Counted from the first letter of the stretch, positions 37,858 to 48,294 are shown. The stretch is DNA of 64,000 bases from Pseudomonas chlororaphis subsp. piscium (GCF_003850345.1 NZ_CP027707.1:6935001-6999000); one strand, 5' to 3'. Notes: generated from the sequence alone by a model not told the origin. A program made the numbers and translations.

Positions 37858-39617
37858 TGCCCGTTGTCTTGCTTGTGATTATCCAGGGTATCCAGCAGGG
37901 CCACCTGCATGCGGGTGTGCACGCGGATGAACCAGCGCCACAGCAACGCGGCCACCGCTGCCGTCACCACCGCGATCAGCACCAGCAGCTCGGTGGTCGG
38001 CAGGATGCTCGAAGACAGCGCCGCCAATAGCAGGAAGATCACCAGCAACGACAGCACCGGAATCACCTCGGCGATCACCCGGCGTACACGCTGGGTGTGA
38101 CGCCCGGCCATTTCCGGCTTCACGCCCATCTCCGCCAGCAGCATCGACAGGGCCTTGAGCTTGCGATAGGCGGCGATCAGGAACGGCAGCGACAGCAGCA
38201 GCGCCCCGCCCCAGATCAACGCCTTCTGCCAGCTCGGGTCGCTGATCCAGTCCTGCAGGTATTCGCCGATGCGCGCGGCGAAATAACCGCCGGAAAAGAA
38301 GATCGCCACCACCAGCGCCAGGTTGACCCCGACCTGCAACAGGATCCGCCGGATCATCGACGCCAGCAGTGCCCCCTCGCCATGGGGCTGGATGCTGCGC
38401 AGCCATTCGCCGTACATGCCCAGCACCCGGCTCAGGCGGGTTGGCAGCACGGCGGCGAGCTTCAGCGACAGCGGGTCGGCGGCGCGGATCAGGTAAGGCG
38501 TGAGCAAGGTGGTAATGGCCGACACGGCGACCGCCACCGGGTAGAGAAAGTCGCTGGTGACCTGCAGGGTCATGCCCAGCGCCGCGATGATGAAGGAGAA
38601 CTCGCCGATCTGCGACAGGCCCATGCCGACCCGCAGCGAGGTGCGGCCATCGTTGCCGGCGATAAAGGCGCCCAGGCCGCAGGACAGCATCTTGCCCAGC
38701 ACCACCGCGACGGTGATCACCGCGATCGGCCAGGCGTATTGCAGGAGGATCTGCGGGTCGATCATCAGGCCGATGGCGACGAAGAAGATGGCGCTGAACA
38801 TGTCGCGAACCGGTTCGATCAGGCGCTCGATCTTCAGCAATTGCCGCGACTCGGCCATGATCGCGCCGATCAGGAAGGCGCCGAGCACCATGCTGTACTC
38901 CAGCTTGACCACCAGCAGGCAGAAACCGAAACACAGCCCCAGCACGGTGATCAGCAGCATCTCGTTGCTTTCGAACTTGGCCACGTAGGCCAGCAGCCGT
39001 GGCACCAGCAGGATGCCGATGACCAGGGCGACGATCATGAACAGCGAGAGCTTGCCGACGGTGGAGAACACTTCCCCGGAGCTGACAGTGCCGCTGACCG
39101 CGATGCTTGAAAGCAAGGCGATGATCCCAATGCCGAGGATGTCTTCGACGATCAGCACGCCGAAAATCAGCTGAGCGAAGCGCTGGTTCTTCATCTTCAG
39201 GTCGTTGAGCGCCTTGACGATGATGGTGGTCGAGGAAATCGCCAGGATCGCGCCAAGGAACAGCGAGTCCATGGTGTTCCAGTCGAACCAGCGACCGATC
39301 TCGTAGCCGATCCAGATCATCAGCACGATTTCCATGAACGCCGCGATAAAGGCCGTGGCGCCGACCTTGAACAGCTTGCGCAGGCTGAACTCCAGGCCCA
39401 GGCAGAACATCAGGAAGATCACCCCCAGCTCGGCCAGGGTCTTGATCGTGCCTTCGTCGTGGATCAGGCCGAATGGCGGAGTGTGCGGGCCGATGATGAA
39501 GCCGGCGACGATATAGCCGAGGACCACTGGCTGCTTGAGCCGGTGGAAAAGAATGGTCACCACGCCTGCGACCAGCATGATCACTGCCAGGTCCTGAATA
39601 AAGCTGATGGCATGCAT
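37854..39617 (-). CDS. Monovalent cation:proton antiporter-2 family protein (KefB/YbaL-like)
   Basis: A 587-residue membrane protein. The Na+/H+ exchanger-type membrane domain fills residues 1-400 (VVLGYIVAGFIIGPHTPP, ELGVIFLMFCLGLEFS, LAISSTTIIVKALND, GVLIVEDILGIGIIALL, GMGLSQIGEFSFIIAALG). The C-terminal part adds three to four more membrane segments instead of the soluble TrkA-N domain of KefB. It probably exchanges K+ or Na+ for protons. The ATG at 39617 fits the family start; ribosome binding is poor (AAGGAG 9 bases upstream on the minus strand). Confidence 0.88.
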   Translation of the reverse strand: MHAISFIQDLAVIMLVAGVVTILFHRLKQPVVLGYIVAGFIIGPHTPPFGLIHDEGTIKTLAELGVIFLMFCLGLEFSLRKLFKVGATAFIAAFMEIVLMIWIGYEIGRWFDWNTMDSLFLGAILAISSTTIIVKALNDLKMKNQRFAQLIFGVLIVEDILGIGIIALLSSIAVSGTVSSGEVFSTVGKLSLFMIVALVIGILLVPRLLAYVAKFESNEMLLITVLGLCFGFCLLVVKLEYSMVLGAFLIGAIMAESRQLLKIERLIEPVRDMFSAIFFVAIGLMIDPQILLQYAWPIAVITVAVVLGKMLSCGLGAFIAGNDGRTSLRVGMGLSQIGEFSFIIAALGMTLQVTSDFLYPVAVAVSAITTLLTPYLIRAADPLSLKLAAVLPTRLSRVLGMYGEWLRSIQPHGEGALLASMIRRILLQVGVNLALVVAIFFSGGYFAARIGEYLQDWISDPSWQKALIWGGALLLSLPFLIAAYRKLKALSMLLAEMGVKPEMAGRHTQRVRRVIAEVIPVLSLLVIFLLLAALSSSILPTTELLVLIAVVTAAVAALLWRWFIRVHTRMQVALLDTLDNHKQDNGH

Positions 39618-39881
39618 GGCGTGGGGCTCCTTGGGGTCGTGTTCTTGCGGACGGCGCGGGTCGTCGTGCGACCTGCCGGCCAGCGGGAAAAGCCCTTGGG
39701 ACGGGCTTTTGAAGGTTAACATCGCGACTTGTGCCAGAAAGGCGGTGCAATATATGGAAACAGATAGATCGCCGCGTGACGGCGACCGCGGGCGCAGCGT
39801 CCCGTTATCGATGGTTTGAAACGCTGACCAAGCACCCGCAGAGGTGCGCCCCGCAACCCTGCCTTAACCCGTGAGTGTGCT

Positions 39882-40364
39882 ATGGAACCCGGAAACGCCC
39901 AGCTGTCGATGACGGTATTGATGACCCCTGACATGGCCAACTTCTCAGGCAATGTCCACGGCGGCACCCTGCTCAAGTACCTCGATGAAGTCGCCTACGC
40001 CTGCGCCAGCCGTTATGCCGGCCGTTATGTGGTGACCCTGTCGGTGGACCAGGTGATCTTCCGCGAGCCGATCCATGTCGGTGAACTGGTGACCTTTCTG
40101 GCCTCGGTCAACTACACCGGCAACACCTCGATGGAGGTCGGTATCAAGGTGGTCACCGAGAACATCCGCGAGCGCTCGGTGCGCCACACCAACAGTTGCT
40201 TCTTCACCATGGTGGCCGTGGACGACCAGCGCAAACCCGCCGCCGTGCCGCCCCTGCAGCCAGAAACCAGCGAAGACAAGCGCCGCTTCATGCAGGCCCA
40301 GCAACGCCGGCAGATCCGCCAAGAGCTGGAAAAGCGCTATCAGGAAATCAAGGCCGACGCCTGA
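39882..40364 (+). CDS. Acyl-CoA thioesterase (YciA-like hotdog fold)
   Basis: A 160-residue single-hotdog thioesterase. It has the family block MTVLMTPDMANFSGNVHGGTLLKYLDEVAYACASRY (about residues 11-46), VTLSVDQVIFREPIHVGELV and a charged helical tail (ETSEDKRRFMQAQQRRQIRQELEKRY) typical of the Acot/YciA group. It hydrolyses acyl-CoAs in the cytoplasm. It starts at the ATG at 39882; the ATG at 39912 is possible but would drop little. A hairpin follows the stop. Confidence 0.9.
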   Translation: MEPGNAQLSMTVLMTPDMANFSGNVHGGTLLKYLDEVAYACASRYAGRYVVTLSVDQVIFREPIHVGELVTFLASVNYTGNTSMEVGIKVVTENIRERSVRHTNSCFFTMVAVDDQRKPAAVPPLQPETSEDKRRFMQAQQRRQIRQELEKRYQEIKADA

Positions 40365-40374
40365 TCGTCCGAGA

Positions 40375-40401
40375 CAGGCTCGCTGCTACGGAGCGAGCCT
40401 G
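40375..40401. terminator. Hairpin between convergent genes
   Basis: CAGGCTCGCT pairs with AGCGAGCCTG over a 7-base loop, between the thioesterase and pdxY ends. There is no T-run. It may be a decayed REP unit or a weak bidirectional terminator. Confidence 0.45.
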
Positions 40402-40427
40402 TTCGCGATAAGCCCCCGCGCAACCCG

Positions 40428-41300
40428 TTACAGCTCGATCGGCACCGCCTCGAACCGCACCCGTGGATGGGTGATGCGGTCCTGGGCCCGTACCAGCTGC
40501 AGCTCGTAACTGGCGCAAGCCTGGGTTTCCAGCAGCACTTCATGCACCGCCGCGGCAGTGAACTCGAACGCCGCCACCAGGCTGTCGCCCAGCAGCACCC
40601 GGGCCAGGAACAGGCCCGAGGTCAGGTCGCCCACGCCCACTGGCTGGCGCGGGAACGCCAGCAGCGGACGACGCAGGTGCCAGCTGCCTTCGGCGGTCAC
40701 CAGCAACATTTCGAAGCCATCCGGCAGCTTGCCCGGGTAGTCCAGGTGCTTGACCAGTACGGCTTTCGGACCACGAGCCAGCAGCGCCCGGGCCATGGCC
40801 AGGCAGTCGAACAGCGACTGCGGCTTGCGTCCGGCGAAGCTGTCCAGCTCCAGCTGGTTGGGGCAGAGGAAGTCCGCCACGGCAGCTGCTTCTTCCAACA
40901 GGAAGTCGCTGACCTCCTGCGGCACGTTGCAGCCCTTTTCCGGGTGGCCCATCACCGGGTCGCACAGGTACAGGGCCTTGGGGTTGGTCGCCTTGATCCG
41001 CGCCACGCCACCGAGGATCGCCCGCCCCTGCGCCGCGCTGCCCAGGTAGCCGGACAACACCGCATCGCAATTGCCCAGCTCGCCGATGGCGGCAATGCCT
41101 TCCACCAGCTCCGGAATCTGATGCGGCGACAGCACTTCGCCGGCCCACTGGCCGTATTGCGTGTGGTTGGAGAACTGCACCGTATTGAGCGGCCAGACAT
41201 TCACCCCGACCCGCTGCATGGGAAACACCGCGGCGCTGTTGCCGGCATGGCCGAAGACCACATGGGACTGGATCGCGAGCAGATGAGGCGTACGTTTCAT
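40428..41300 (-). CDS. pdxY: Pyridoxal kinase
   Basis: A 290-residue ribokinase-fold enzyme that phosphorylates pyridoxal to PLP in the salvage pathway. Clear PdxY marks are [24 protein letters not shown] at the start, [38 protein letters not shown] and the catalytic [14 protein letters not shown] near the end. The ATG at 41300 (MKRTPHLL) was chosen; an in-frame start three codons earlier is possible. It is divergent from the DUF3301 gene. Confidence 0.95.
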   Translation of the reverse strand: MKRTPHLLAIQSHVVFGHAGNSAAVFPMQRVGVNVWPLNTVQFSNHTQYGQWAGEVLSPHQIPELVEGIAAIGELGNCDAVLSGYLGSAAQGRAILGGVARIKATNPKALYLCDPVMGHPEKGCNVPQEVSDFLLEEAAAVADFLCPNQLELDSFAGRKPQSLFDCLAMARALLARGPKAVLVKHLDYPGKLPDGFEMLLVTAEGSWHLRRPLLAFPRQPVGVGDLTSGLFLARVLLGDSLVAAFEFTAAAVHEVLLETQACASYELQLVRAQDRITHPRVRFEAVPIEL

Positions 41301-41416
41301 TCGGGTCATTCCGTAAAACGATTGAAATTCGAGCCGCGCAGTATGCGACTAAACGCAACCTGTACGACAGACCGAAGACGCAGTTAAGCTGGTGCGACTT
41401 CGTTGGAGCGCACCTC

Positions 41417-41812
41417 ATGCTGACCCTTGGAAACATTTTCGTGCTGATGCTGCTAGCGACCGGCGCCGCCTGGCTATGGCACAACCACGGCCTGCGCGAG
41501 CGGGCGCTGGAGAGGGTCAAGCAGCATTGCGCGCGGCTCGATATCGAGCTGCTGGACGGCAACGTGGCGTTGAAGCGCATCGGCTTCGTCAGGGACGCCA
41601 GTGGCCGCCGGCGCCTGGCCCGGATCTACAACTTCGAATTCACCGTCACCGGCGAAACCCGCCATGCGGGGACCATCACCCAGTTCGGCGCCCACAGTGC
41701 GCAGATCGAGCTGGCGCCCTACCCGATTGCAACTCCCGCGCCCCCACCCGTGCCGACACACAGCGCCGAGGTGATCGAGCTGAGCCAATGGCGCGAAGAG
41801 CGCAGCAAGTAA
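41417..41812 (+). CDS. DUF3301 domain protein
   Basis: A 131-residue protein with one N-terminal membrane segment (LGNIFVLMLLATGAAWLWHNHGLRERAL) and a small soluble domain containing HCARLDIELLDGNVALKRIGFVRDASGRRRLARIYNFEFTVTG, the DUF3301 pattern. It is probably an inner-membrane protein with a cytoplasmic domain. The function is unknown. A REP pair follows. Confidence 0.85.
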   Translation: MLTLGNIFVLMLLATGAAWLWHNHGLRERALERVKQHCARLDIELLDGNVALKRIGFVRDASGRRRLARIYNFEFTVTGETRHAGTITQFGAHSAQIELAPYPIATPAPPPVPTHSAEVIELSQWREERSK

Positions 41813-41831
41813 GACCTACATCCCATTTTTC

Positions 41832-41930
41832 TGTAGGAGCGAGGCTTGCCCGCGAAGAACGTCGACGATGACACGGAGTGGTAGATAGACCGCCGCTTCG
41901 CGGCTATCGCGAGCAAGCTTCGCTCCTACA
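41832..41930. repeat. Inverted pair of REP elements
   Basis: TGTAGGAGCGAGGCTTGCCC-GCGA at the left and ATCGCGAGCAAGCTTCGCTC-CTACA at the right, with a CCGCCGCTTCGCGG hairpin inside the pair. It lies between convergent genes. Confidence 0.88.
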
Positions 41931-41951
41931 GAAGCGTCGGGCCGCGTTGGA

Positions 41952-42914
41952 TTACCGGCAGCACCCGGCCAGGGACTGTTGCAGGACGGCCACGTCCTGC
42001 GGCTCGCTGAAAATCAGCTCGATCCGTGAATCGCGGCGCCATTCGCTGGTTTGCCAATGCAGCGTGGCGTTATCCAGGGCATTACCCGACACCCAGCCAT
42101 CGGCCCCCTGGATCACCAGCTTGGCCCGACGCCAGTCGAGGCTCGCCAGCCATTGCTCGACAAGCCCGACCTCGAACACCCGGCTCGGGTGCCAGCGCCA
42201 ACCGATGCTCCAACCGCCCTCCTGGGCCTGGCTCAGGCAGATGGGCTGGGCCGGATCGGTCCAGATCGCCGGCAGCTGCGCCAATCCCTTGGGTACTTCG
42301 AAGGCCTCTACAGCCGCCCCCGCCTGAACGCTCGCGCCAGGCAAACGATCCAGAGGCAAGGTCCCGCGAGTGGTCCAGAGCACCGGACAGGCCGGCAACT
42401 GCTCGAGAATGCCCTGACGCTGCACCGCGTCGAGCCCTTCATCCTTGTTCAGCAGCAACAGGCCAGCACTGGGCAGCGCTTCCTGCTGGGCCCCTGGCAG
42501 CGGCTTGCCGGCCGCCAATGCCTGGGCATCGAGTACCAGCACGCAAGGCTGCACGGCCAGGACCTTTTGCCAGGGCGCCTCGCGCAATTGCTGGAGCAGC
42601 TGCGCCGGGTGCCCCAGGCCGGAAGGTTCGATAAACAGGCGATCGGGCCGGGCCTTGCGCAACAGGCGCCCCAGGCCCACCTGGAACGGCGCGCCGTTGA
42701 CGCAGCACAGGCAGCCACCGGCCACCTCGCCAAGGGCGATACCCTCCTCGTCCCGGGTCAGCAGCGCCGCGTCCAGGCCGATCTGGCCGAACTCGTTGAT
42801 CAACACCGCCCAGCGCTCATGGGCCGGACGCTGCGCCAACAGGTGCTGGATCAGGCTGGTCTTGCCCGCGCCGAGGGGGCCGGCGATGACGTGGGTGGGG
42901 ATGTTGTGCAGCAT
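41952..42914 (-). CDS. COG0523 (CobW/YjiA-type) GTPase
   Basis: A 320-residue metal-linked GTPase. Walker A is AGPLGAGKTSLIQ (residues 11-23), the metal motif is GGCLCCV (67-73, CxCC type) and LLLNKDEGLD holds the NKxD specificity motif. This group includes zinc and cobalt chaperones. The C-terminal CobW domain is short and lacks a His-rich stretch, unlike typical zinc exporters. It is one gene away from zigA, another COG0523 member, but on its own transcription unit without a recognisable Zur box. Confidence 0.88.
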   Translation of the reverse strand: MLHNIPTHVIAGPLGAGKTSLIQHLLAQRPAHERWAVLINEFGQIGLDAALLTRDEEGIALGEVAGGCLCCVNGAPFQVGLGRLLRKARPDRLFIEPSGLGHPAQLLQQLREAPWQKVLAVQPCVLVLDAQALAAGKPLPGAQQEALPSAGLLLLNKDEGLDAVQRQGILEQLPACPVLWTTRGTLPLDRLPGASVQAGAAVEAFEVPKGLAQLPAIWTDPAQPICLSQAQEGGWSIGWRWHPSRVFEVGLVEQWLASLDWRRAKLVIQGADGWVSGNALDNATLHWQTSEWRRDSRIELIFSEPQDVAVLQQSLAGCCR

Positions 42915-42977
42915 GGGTGGGGCGCTCGGAAAGGAGGTGATTGATCCTACGCGCTAACCCGCGGCAACGAAATTCCC

Positions 42978-43077
42978 GTAGCCGCTGCCACAGGCTCCGA
43001 TCGGCTACAAAGCTGACGCGTTCTTGAGGACGTCAAAAGGCGCTACGCGCCTTATCGCAGCCTGCGGCAGCGGCTAC
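42978..43077. repeat. Inverted pair of the second REP class
   Basis: GTAGCCGCTGCCACAGGCTC-CGATCGG faces TCGCAGCCTGCGGCAGCGGC-TAC, with a GGCGCTACGCGCC hairpin between. It belongs to the same class as the elements at 3774-3923 and 5726-5776. Confidence 0.8.
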
Positions 43078-43081
43078 AAAG

Positions 43082-43791
43082 TCAGCCGAGCCAGTCCAGG
43101 GTGAGGATCAGCCGGCGTTCGCCGGGGCCCGGTTGCGGCGAGCGGTGGATCAGGCCGAAGCCCTCGTTGCCCAGCCATTTCTCGCCCTTGAACAGGGCCA
43201 CCTCGCCGCTGGCGATCTGCTGGACCAGCGCGGCATCCGTGGGTTCGGCCTCGGCCTGGCCCAGTTGCCGGCGATCCATCGCACCCTCGCGCAGCCATTG
43301 GCTGCCGGCGCCGGCATAGGTGGTGATCAGCCGTACCGGCACATGGTCGACATGAAAACGCGGGCACATGGCCTTATCCAGCACCCGCAGGCGTAGGCCG
43401 ACGCGCTTGGCGCCCAGCAAGCAGGCGAAGGCGCTGACCAGCCAGGCGACATCGGCGATAAAGCCGTCGTATCCCTGCAGATCGCTGAAGCCGGAGGCCA
43501 GGCCGCGCAGGTTTGGCTCGGCGTCCTCAGTGTCGAGTTCCAGCGACAGCGACTCGGCCAGCGGTTCGTTCAGCGACAGCAGCAAGGCGCCGAAATCGGC
43601 GATATGCGCCGGCAACCGGCGCCGCCACAGGGCCAGGTTGACCTCGTCGTCCAGCACCTCGGCCAGGACGATGGGGGCCGAACCGGAAGACTGGCGGCGT
43701 GTCGGCTTTTGCAGGATTGGCCGCAAGACTTCCGCACCCGCAATCGAGCGTCGGCCGCTAGCTCTCACAGGGCTCAGGGACAGGTAGGACA

Positions 43792-43792
<1 letters not shown>
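43082..43792 (-). CDS. DUF1826 domain protein
   Basis: A 236-residue protein of the DUF1826 family, found in pseudomonads next to zigA. Conserved parts are LRLRVLDKAMCPRFHVDHVPVRLITTYAGAGSQWL (about 133-167) and ASGEVALFKGEKW...GLIHRSPQPGPGERRLILTLDWL, which together look like a degenerate 2-oxoglutarate-oxygenase-like barrel (a visual guess from the HVDH and late H...R). Its ATG overlaps the zigA stop (TGATG), so it is coupled to zigA and under the same Zur control. Confidence 0.82.
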
Positions 43793-45000
<1,208 letters not shown>

Positions 45001-45025
45001 CAGGTGATCCTCATCGGGGGCTGGG

Positions 45026-45430
45026 TCAGATCGCCCGTTGGTGGCGTTCGCGCAGCTCTTGGCGTTCTTTGGCTTCGATACACAGGGTGGCGGTGGGCCG
45101 CAGCAGCAGGCGCTTGAGGCCAATGGCCTCGCCGGTTTCGCGGCACCAGCCGTACTCGCCACGGGCCAAGCGCTCGAGGGCTTCGTCGATCTTGTCCAGC
45201 AGCTTCTTTTCCCGCTCCAGCAGGCGCAGTTGCCACTGCCGCTGCTCTTCGGCGCTGCCGATGTCGGCGGGGTCGCTGTGGGGTTCCTGCTCGCGCAGCA
45301 CCTCGAACTCACCGTCGATGCGTTCTTGCAGCTCGACGCGCTGGGCCAGCAGCAATTCACGGAAATAGGCCTGTTGGACGTCGTTCATGTAGTCCGCCTC
45401 AGGCTGGGCGAGAAGTTGCGCTTCGGTCAT
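45026..45430 (-). CDS. dksA2: Zinc-independent DksA paralogue
   Basis: A 134-residue RNA-polymerase secondary-channel factor. The coiled coil (about residues 17-90) is followed by the C4 zinc-finger region in which two of the four cysteines are lost: Cys96, Thr99, Cys117 and Ala120 (from GYxCExxC...CxxC in DksA). This is the known DksA2 solution for keeping ppGpp-linked control when zinc is scarce. The ATG at 45430 fits the family start; an ATG five codons upstream (45445) is possible. A Zur box lies 45 bases upstream. Confidence 0.93.
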   Translation of the reverse strand: MTEAQLLAQPEADYMNDVQQAYFRELLLAQRVELQERIDGEFEVLREQEPHSDPADIGSAEEQRQWQLRLLEREKKLLDKIDEALERLARGEYGWCRETGEAIGLKRLLLRPTATLCIEAKERQELRERHQRAI

Positions 45431-45474
45431 GGGGCGTTCAGTCATGGCGGGTCACGGATCAGGCTTTATTTAAT

Positions 45475-45487
45475 GTTATAGTATAAC
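45475..45487. promoter_or_regulatory. Zur box between dksA2 and a secreted-protein gene
   Basis: GTTATAGTATAAC within AATGTTATAGTATAACAATA matches the Zur consensus GTTATAnTATAAC. It is placed so that it could repress both dksA2-zigA-DUF1826 (minus) and the gene at 45565 (plus) when zinc is plentiful. Confidence 0.88.
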
Positions 45488-45564
45488 AATACAAATAAGC
45501 CAACCCTCTCTTGCCGCCCGCGACGAAGGGCGGGATGCTTGAGCGTCCCTTGCCGAGAAAACCC

Positions 45565-45945
45565 ATGCGCCACGCCCTGAAATACACGCTGCTGAGCCTG
45601 TCCCTGCTGGTCGCGAACACTGCCATCGCGCAGGTACCCAGCGCCCTGGCCACCTGCACCCGCAGCGCCAACCTGCTGGCCTGCGTGGACGCCGAAGGCA
45701 ATGCCTACAGCGTTGCGGCCGCGGGCAGCACCACCTATCTGCGAGGCTTCGAGGTGGCCGGCAAGCGATATTGGGCACAGACCAACAGTCGCTACGGTCA
45801 GCTGACCTTCTTTACCGGCCTGGCCTCCGACGGCGAAGCCTGGGTCGGCTACAGCCAGCGCGTCGGCTGGACCACCCGCAACCGTTTTTCCAGCTCCGGC
45901 GGCAGCAGCGGCAAGTTCACTTGCAGCCGGATCACTGGCTGCTGA
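45565..45945 (+). CDS. Small secreted protein of unknown function, Zur-linked
   Basis: A 126-residue protein with a signal peptide (LLSLSLLVANTAIA-QVPS). The mature part of about 104 residues has four cysteines (TCTRSANLLACVDAEGNAYSV and FTCSRITGC), likely two disulfides, and a beta-rich, Gly/Ser/Tyr-rich sequence. The ATG at 45565 was chosen as it starts the signal peptide; an open stretch upstream is unlikely to be coding. It lies 77 bases from the Zur box on the divergent side, so it may be induced by zinc starvation. I do not recognise the family. Confidence 0.75.
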   Translation: MRHALKYTLLSLSLLVANTAIAQVPSALATCTRSANLLACVDAEGNAYSVAAAGSTTYLRGFEVAGKRYWAQTNSRYGQLTFFTGLASDGEAWVGYSQRVGWTTRNRFSSSGGSSGKFTCSRITGC

Positions 45946-45953
45946 ATCGATCC

Positions 45954-46032
45954 TTGCGTACGCGATAAACGCTTACGCGGTATAGCCGATACACCGCAGC
46001 GCCTTCATCGCACGCAAGCTGTGCTCCTACAG
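45954..46032. repeat. Degenerate REP pair
   Basis: GCGTACGCGATAAACGCTTA and TCATCGCACGCAAGCTGTGC-TCCTACAG are recognisable but decayed halves of the common REP pair, between convergent genes. Confidence 0.6.
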
Positions 46033-46046
46033 AAGCCTGGGCGGCG

Positions 46047-47267
46047 TCAGACCTGGGCTTTTTTCTGCTCCTGCACCCAGGCCATATAGCTGTTCACCGG
46101 CGGGTTCTTCTGGAAGTAGCTCTGCAACCCCGCGAACAGCCCGTCGGCAATCGCCTGCTGGTGCCGCGCGGTCACCAGGCGCTGGCTGTCGCGGCTGTTG
46201 GAGATGAAGCCGGTCTCCACCAGGATCGAGGGCACGTCGGGGGACTTGAGCACCGCGAAACCAGCCTGTTCCACGCGCTTCTGATGCAGGGTGGTGATGC
46301 CCGCCAGGCTGCCCAATACGGTGCTGCCTAACTGCAGGCTGGCGGCGATGGTCGCGTTCATCGACATGTCGAGAATCACCCCGGCGAGCATCGGATCCTT
46401 GTCTTTCAGGTTGAGCAGGCTGGTGGCGCCCAGCAAGTCGGCGCCGTTCTCCCGCTGCGCCATGAAGCGTGCGGTGGCCGAGGTGGCGCCGCCTTCCGAC
46501 AACGCATACACCGAGGCCCCGGACGCCGTCAGGCGAGGCGCCGCATCGGCGTGCACCGAGATAAACATGTCGGCCTTGTGCTTGCGGGCGATCTCCACCC
46601 GCTTGCGCAGCGGCACGAAGAAATCGTCATTGCGCACCAGCTTCACATCGAAGCCCTTCTCGCGCTTCAGCCGCTTGGCCAGCAGCTGGGCGATCGCCAG
46701 CACCACATCCTTCTCCCGTTCGCCACGGGCGCCGACCGCCCCCGGGTCCTTGCCGCCGTGGCCCGGGTCGACCACAACGATGATGTCGCGCTTGGGATGC
46801 GCCCGGCCCGCGAGTGTTTCACGCGGCAAAGCCGGGGCGGTGACCGCCGCGATTTGCTGTGGAACACGGGTGGCGGTGCTCAGGTCGAGCACCAGGCGGT
46901 GACCCTGACCGTCCTGGGGCGGCAGCAAAAAACTGTCGAGCCGCAGCGGCTCGGCTAGGTCGAGAACGATCCGCGTATCGCCCTGGCTAAAGTGCCCGGA
47001 GCGGATCGAGCGAATAGGTGTGCCGTTCAGGGCCAGTTGGCTGAAATCGCCACTGAGCTGCGCGCCGCTAAGGTCGATGATCAATCGTTCCGGCGCGCTG
47101 AGGGAGAAAGTCTTGTACTGCACCGGCCCACTCAGATCGAGCACCAGGCGCAGCTTGTCGGCCGAATTCCATAACCGCAGGTTACGGATCTGGGTGGCGG
47201 ATACCCCCAAAGGCAGAACCAAGGCCGCGCTGGCCAACAACAGGTTGAGCAACTGACGTCTGTGCAT
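46047..47267 (-). CDS. amiA: N-acetylmuramoyl-L-alanine amidase (AmiC-type)
   Basis: A 406-residue periplasmic zinc amidase that cuts peptide stems from peptidoglycan during cell separation. A signal peptide (LLLASAALVLPLGVSA) is followed by an AMIN domain (about 25-130) and the Amidase_3 domain (about 165-395), with zinc and catalytic residues in VVVDPGHGGKDPGAVG, GEREKDVVLAIA, FISVHADAA and ILVETGFISN. It is a second copy placed beside a Zur box and divergent from folE2, as in P. aeruginosa, so it is presumably made when zinc is low. Confidence 0.93.
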   Translation of the reverse strand: MHRRQLLNLLLASAALVLPLGVSATQIRNLRLWNSADKLRLVLDLSGPVQYKTFSLSAPERLIIDLSGAQLSGDFSQLALNGTPIRSIRSGHFSQGDTRIVLDLAEPLRLDSFLLPPQDGQGHRLVLDLSTATRVPQQIAAVTAPALPRETLAGRAHPKRDIIVVVDPGHGGKDPGAVGARGEREKDVVLAIAQLLAKRLKREKGFDVKLVRNDDFFVPLRKRVEIARKHKADMFISVHADAAPRLTASGASVYALSEGGATSATARFMAQRENGADLLGATSLLNLKDKDPMLAGVILDMSMNATIAASLQLGSTVLGSLAGITTLHQKRVEQAGFAVLKSPDVPSILVETGFISNSRDSQRLVTARHQQAIADGLFAGLQSYFQKNPPVNSYMAWVQEQKKAQV

Positions 47268-47352
47268 GACTTACACCGCAGATTGAGGAGCATCCGTACT
47301 CGATAAGGCTGGATGAAAAAACGTTCAGGAAAAAGGTTTCATCGATCGTATT

Positions 47353-47365
47353 GTTATAATATAAC
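47353..47365. promoter_or_regulatory. Zur box between amiA and folE2
   Basis: GTTATAATATAAC is a perfect palindrome and the consensus Zur site, 33 bases upstream of the folE2 start and 86 bases from amiA. It probably controls both directions, and with it the whole operon 47398-54998. Confidence 0.93.
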
Positions 47366-47397
47366 ATGGCAAATTGTTTCCAACGATGGACCTGCTC

Positions 47398-48294
47398 ATG
47401 AATGCGCTGACTCTGCCGGATATCGCCGCGCAGGCCGCACGCCAGGCCCTACCCCTTGAGTGGGTGGGCATGTGTGGCATTGCCTTACCTGTGTTGTTTG
47501 ATGGCCAGCGGATTGGCGCAAAAGCGGATGCCGGCGTCAGCCTCGACGATGGCGAAGCACGCGGCATTCATATGTCGCGCCTGTATCTGGCGCTGGAAAT
47601 GCTCGAACAGGAAAACCTCACCCCGGCCCTGATGCGTCAGGTACTGCAACGTTTTCTCGACAGCCACGACGGTCTGTCCAGCAGCGCCTACCTGCGAATT
47701 CATGCCGATCTGCTGCTGAAACGCCCGGCCTTGATCAGCCCGTTGGCCGGCTGGAAAACCTATCCGGTGAGCATCGAAGCGCGCCTGAAAAACGCAATGT
47801 TCCACGTGGAACTAAAAATCGAGGTGCCTTATTCCTCTACATGCCCCTGTTCCGCCGCGCTTTCCAGGCAGCTGATTCAGCAGCAATTCATCGATGATTT
47901 TGCTAATCGGCCGCTGCACCACGAAGACATCCTGACCTGGCTCGGCTCCTCGAAAGGCATAGTCGCCACTCCACACAGCCAGCGCAGCACCGCGCAATTG
48001 CAGCTGCGCCTGGACGACTTTCTCGATGAGTTGCCACTGATGGCAGCGATCAACGACGCCGAAGCCGCTCTCGGTACCGCGGTACAAACCGCGGTGAAAC
48101 GCGCCGACGAGCAAGCCTTCGCCCTGGCCAACGGACAGAACCTGATGTTCTGCGAAGACGCCGCGCGCCGCCTGAACCTGGCCTTGCAACGCTCGCCCGG
48201 CATTCGCGCCTTCCAACTGCGCGTGGTTCATGCCGAAAGCCTGCACGCCCACGACGCCGTAGCGGAAAGCCGCTGGAACTGGGAGGCCGCATGA
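47398..48294 (+). CDS. folE2: GTP cyclohydrolase IB (zinc-independent)
   Basis: A 298-residue FolE2 enzyme, which makes dihydroneopterin triphosphate for folate with manganese or other metals instead of the zinc of FolE. The key region is KIEVPYSSTCPCSAALSRQLI, with Cys149 the probable ligand, followed by the C-terminal half with MFCEDAARRLN and VVHAESLHAHDAVA. Starts at 47386 and 47398 are possible; the latter fits the family. It is the first gene of the zinc-starvation operon. A parS-like palindrome lies inside it (47798-47813). Confidence 0.94.
   Translation: MNALTLPDIAAQAARQALPLEWVGMCGIALPVLFDGQRIGAKADAGVSLDDGEARGIHMSRLYLALEMLEQENLTPALMRQVLQRFLDSHDGLSSSAYLRIHADLLLKRPALISPLAGWKTYPVSIEARLKNAMFHVELKIEVPYSSTCPCSAALSRQLIQQQFIDDFANRPLHHEDILTWLGSSKGIVATPHSQRSTAQLQLRLDDFLDELPLMAAINDAEAALGTAVQTAVKRADEQAFALANGQNLMFCEDAARRLNLALQRSPGIRAFQLRVVHAESLHAHDAVAESRWNWEAA
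47798..47813. other. ParB-binding (parS-like) site in folE2
   Basis: TGTTCCACGTGGAACT contains the perfect 14-bp palindrome GTTCCACGTGGAAC, the core of pseudomonad parS sites; 15 of 16 bases match TGTTCCACGTGGAACA. Such sites cluster near oriC and seed the ParB-DNA complex for chromosome segregation. Confidence 0.85.
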
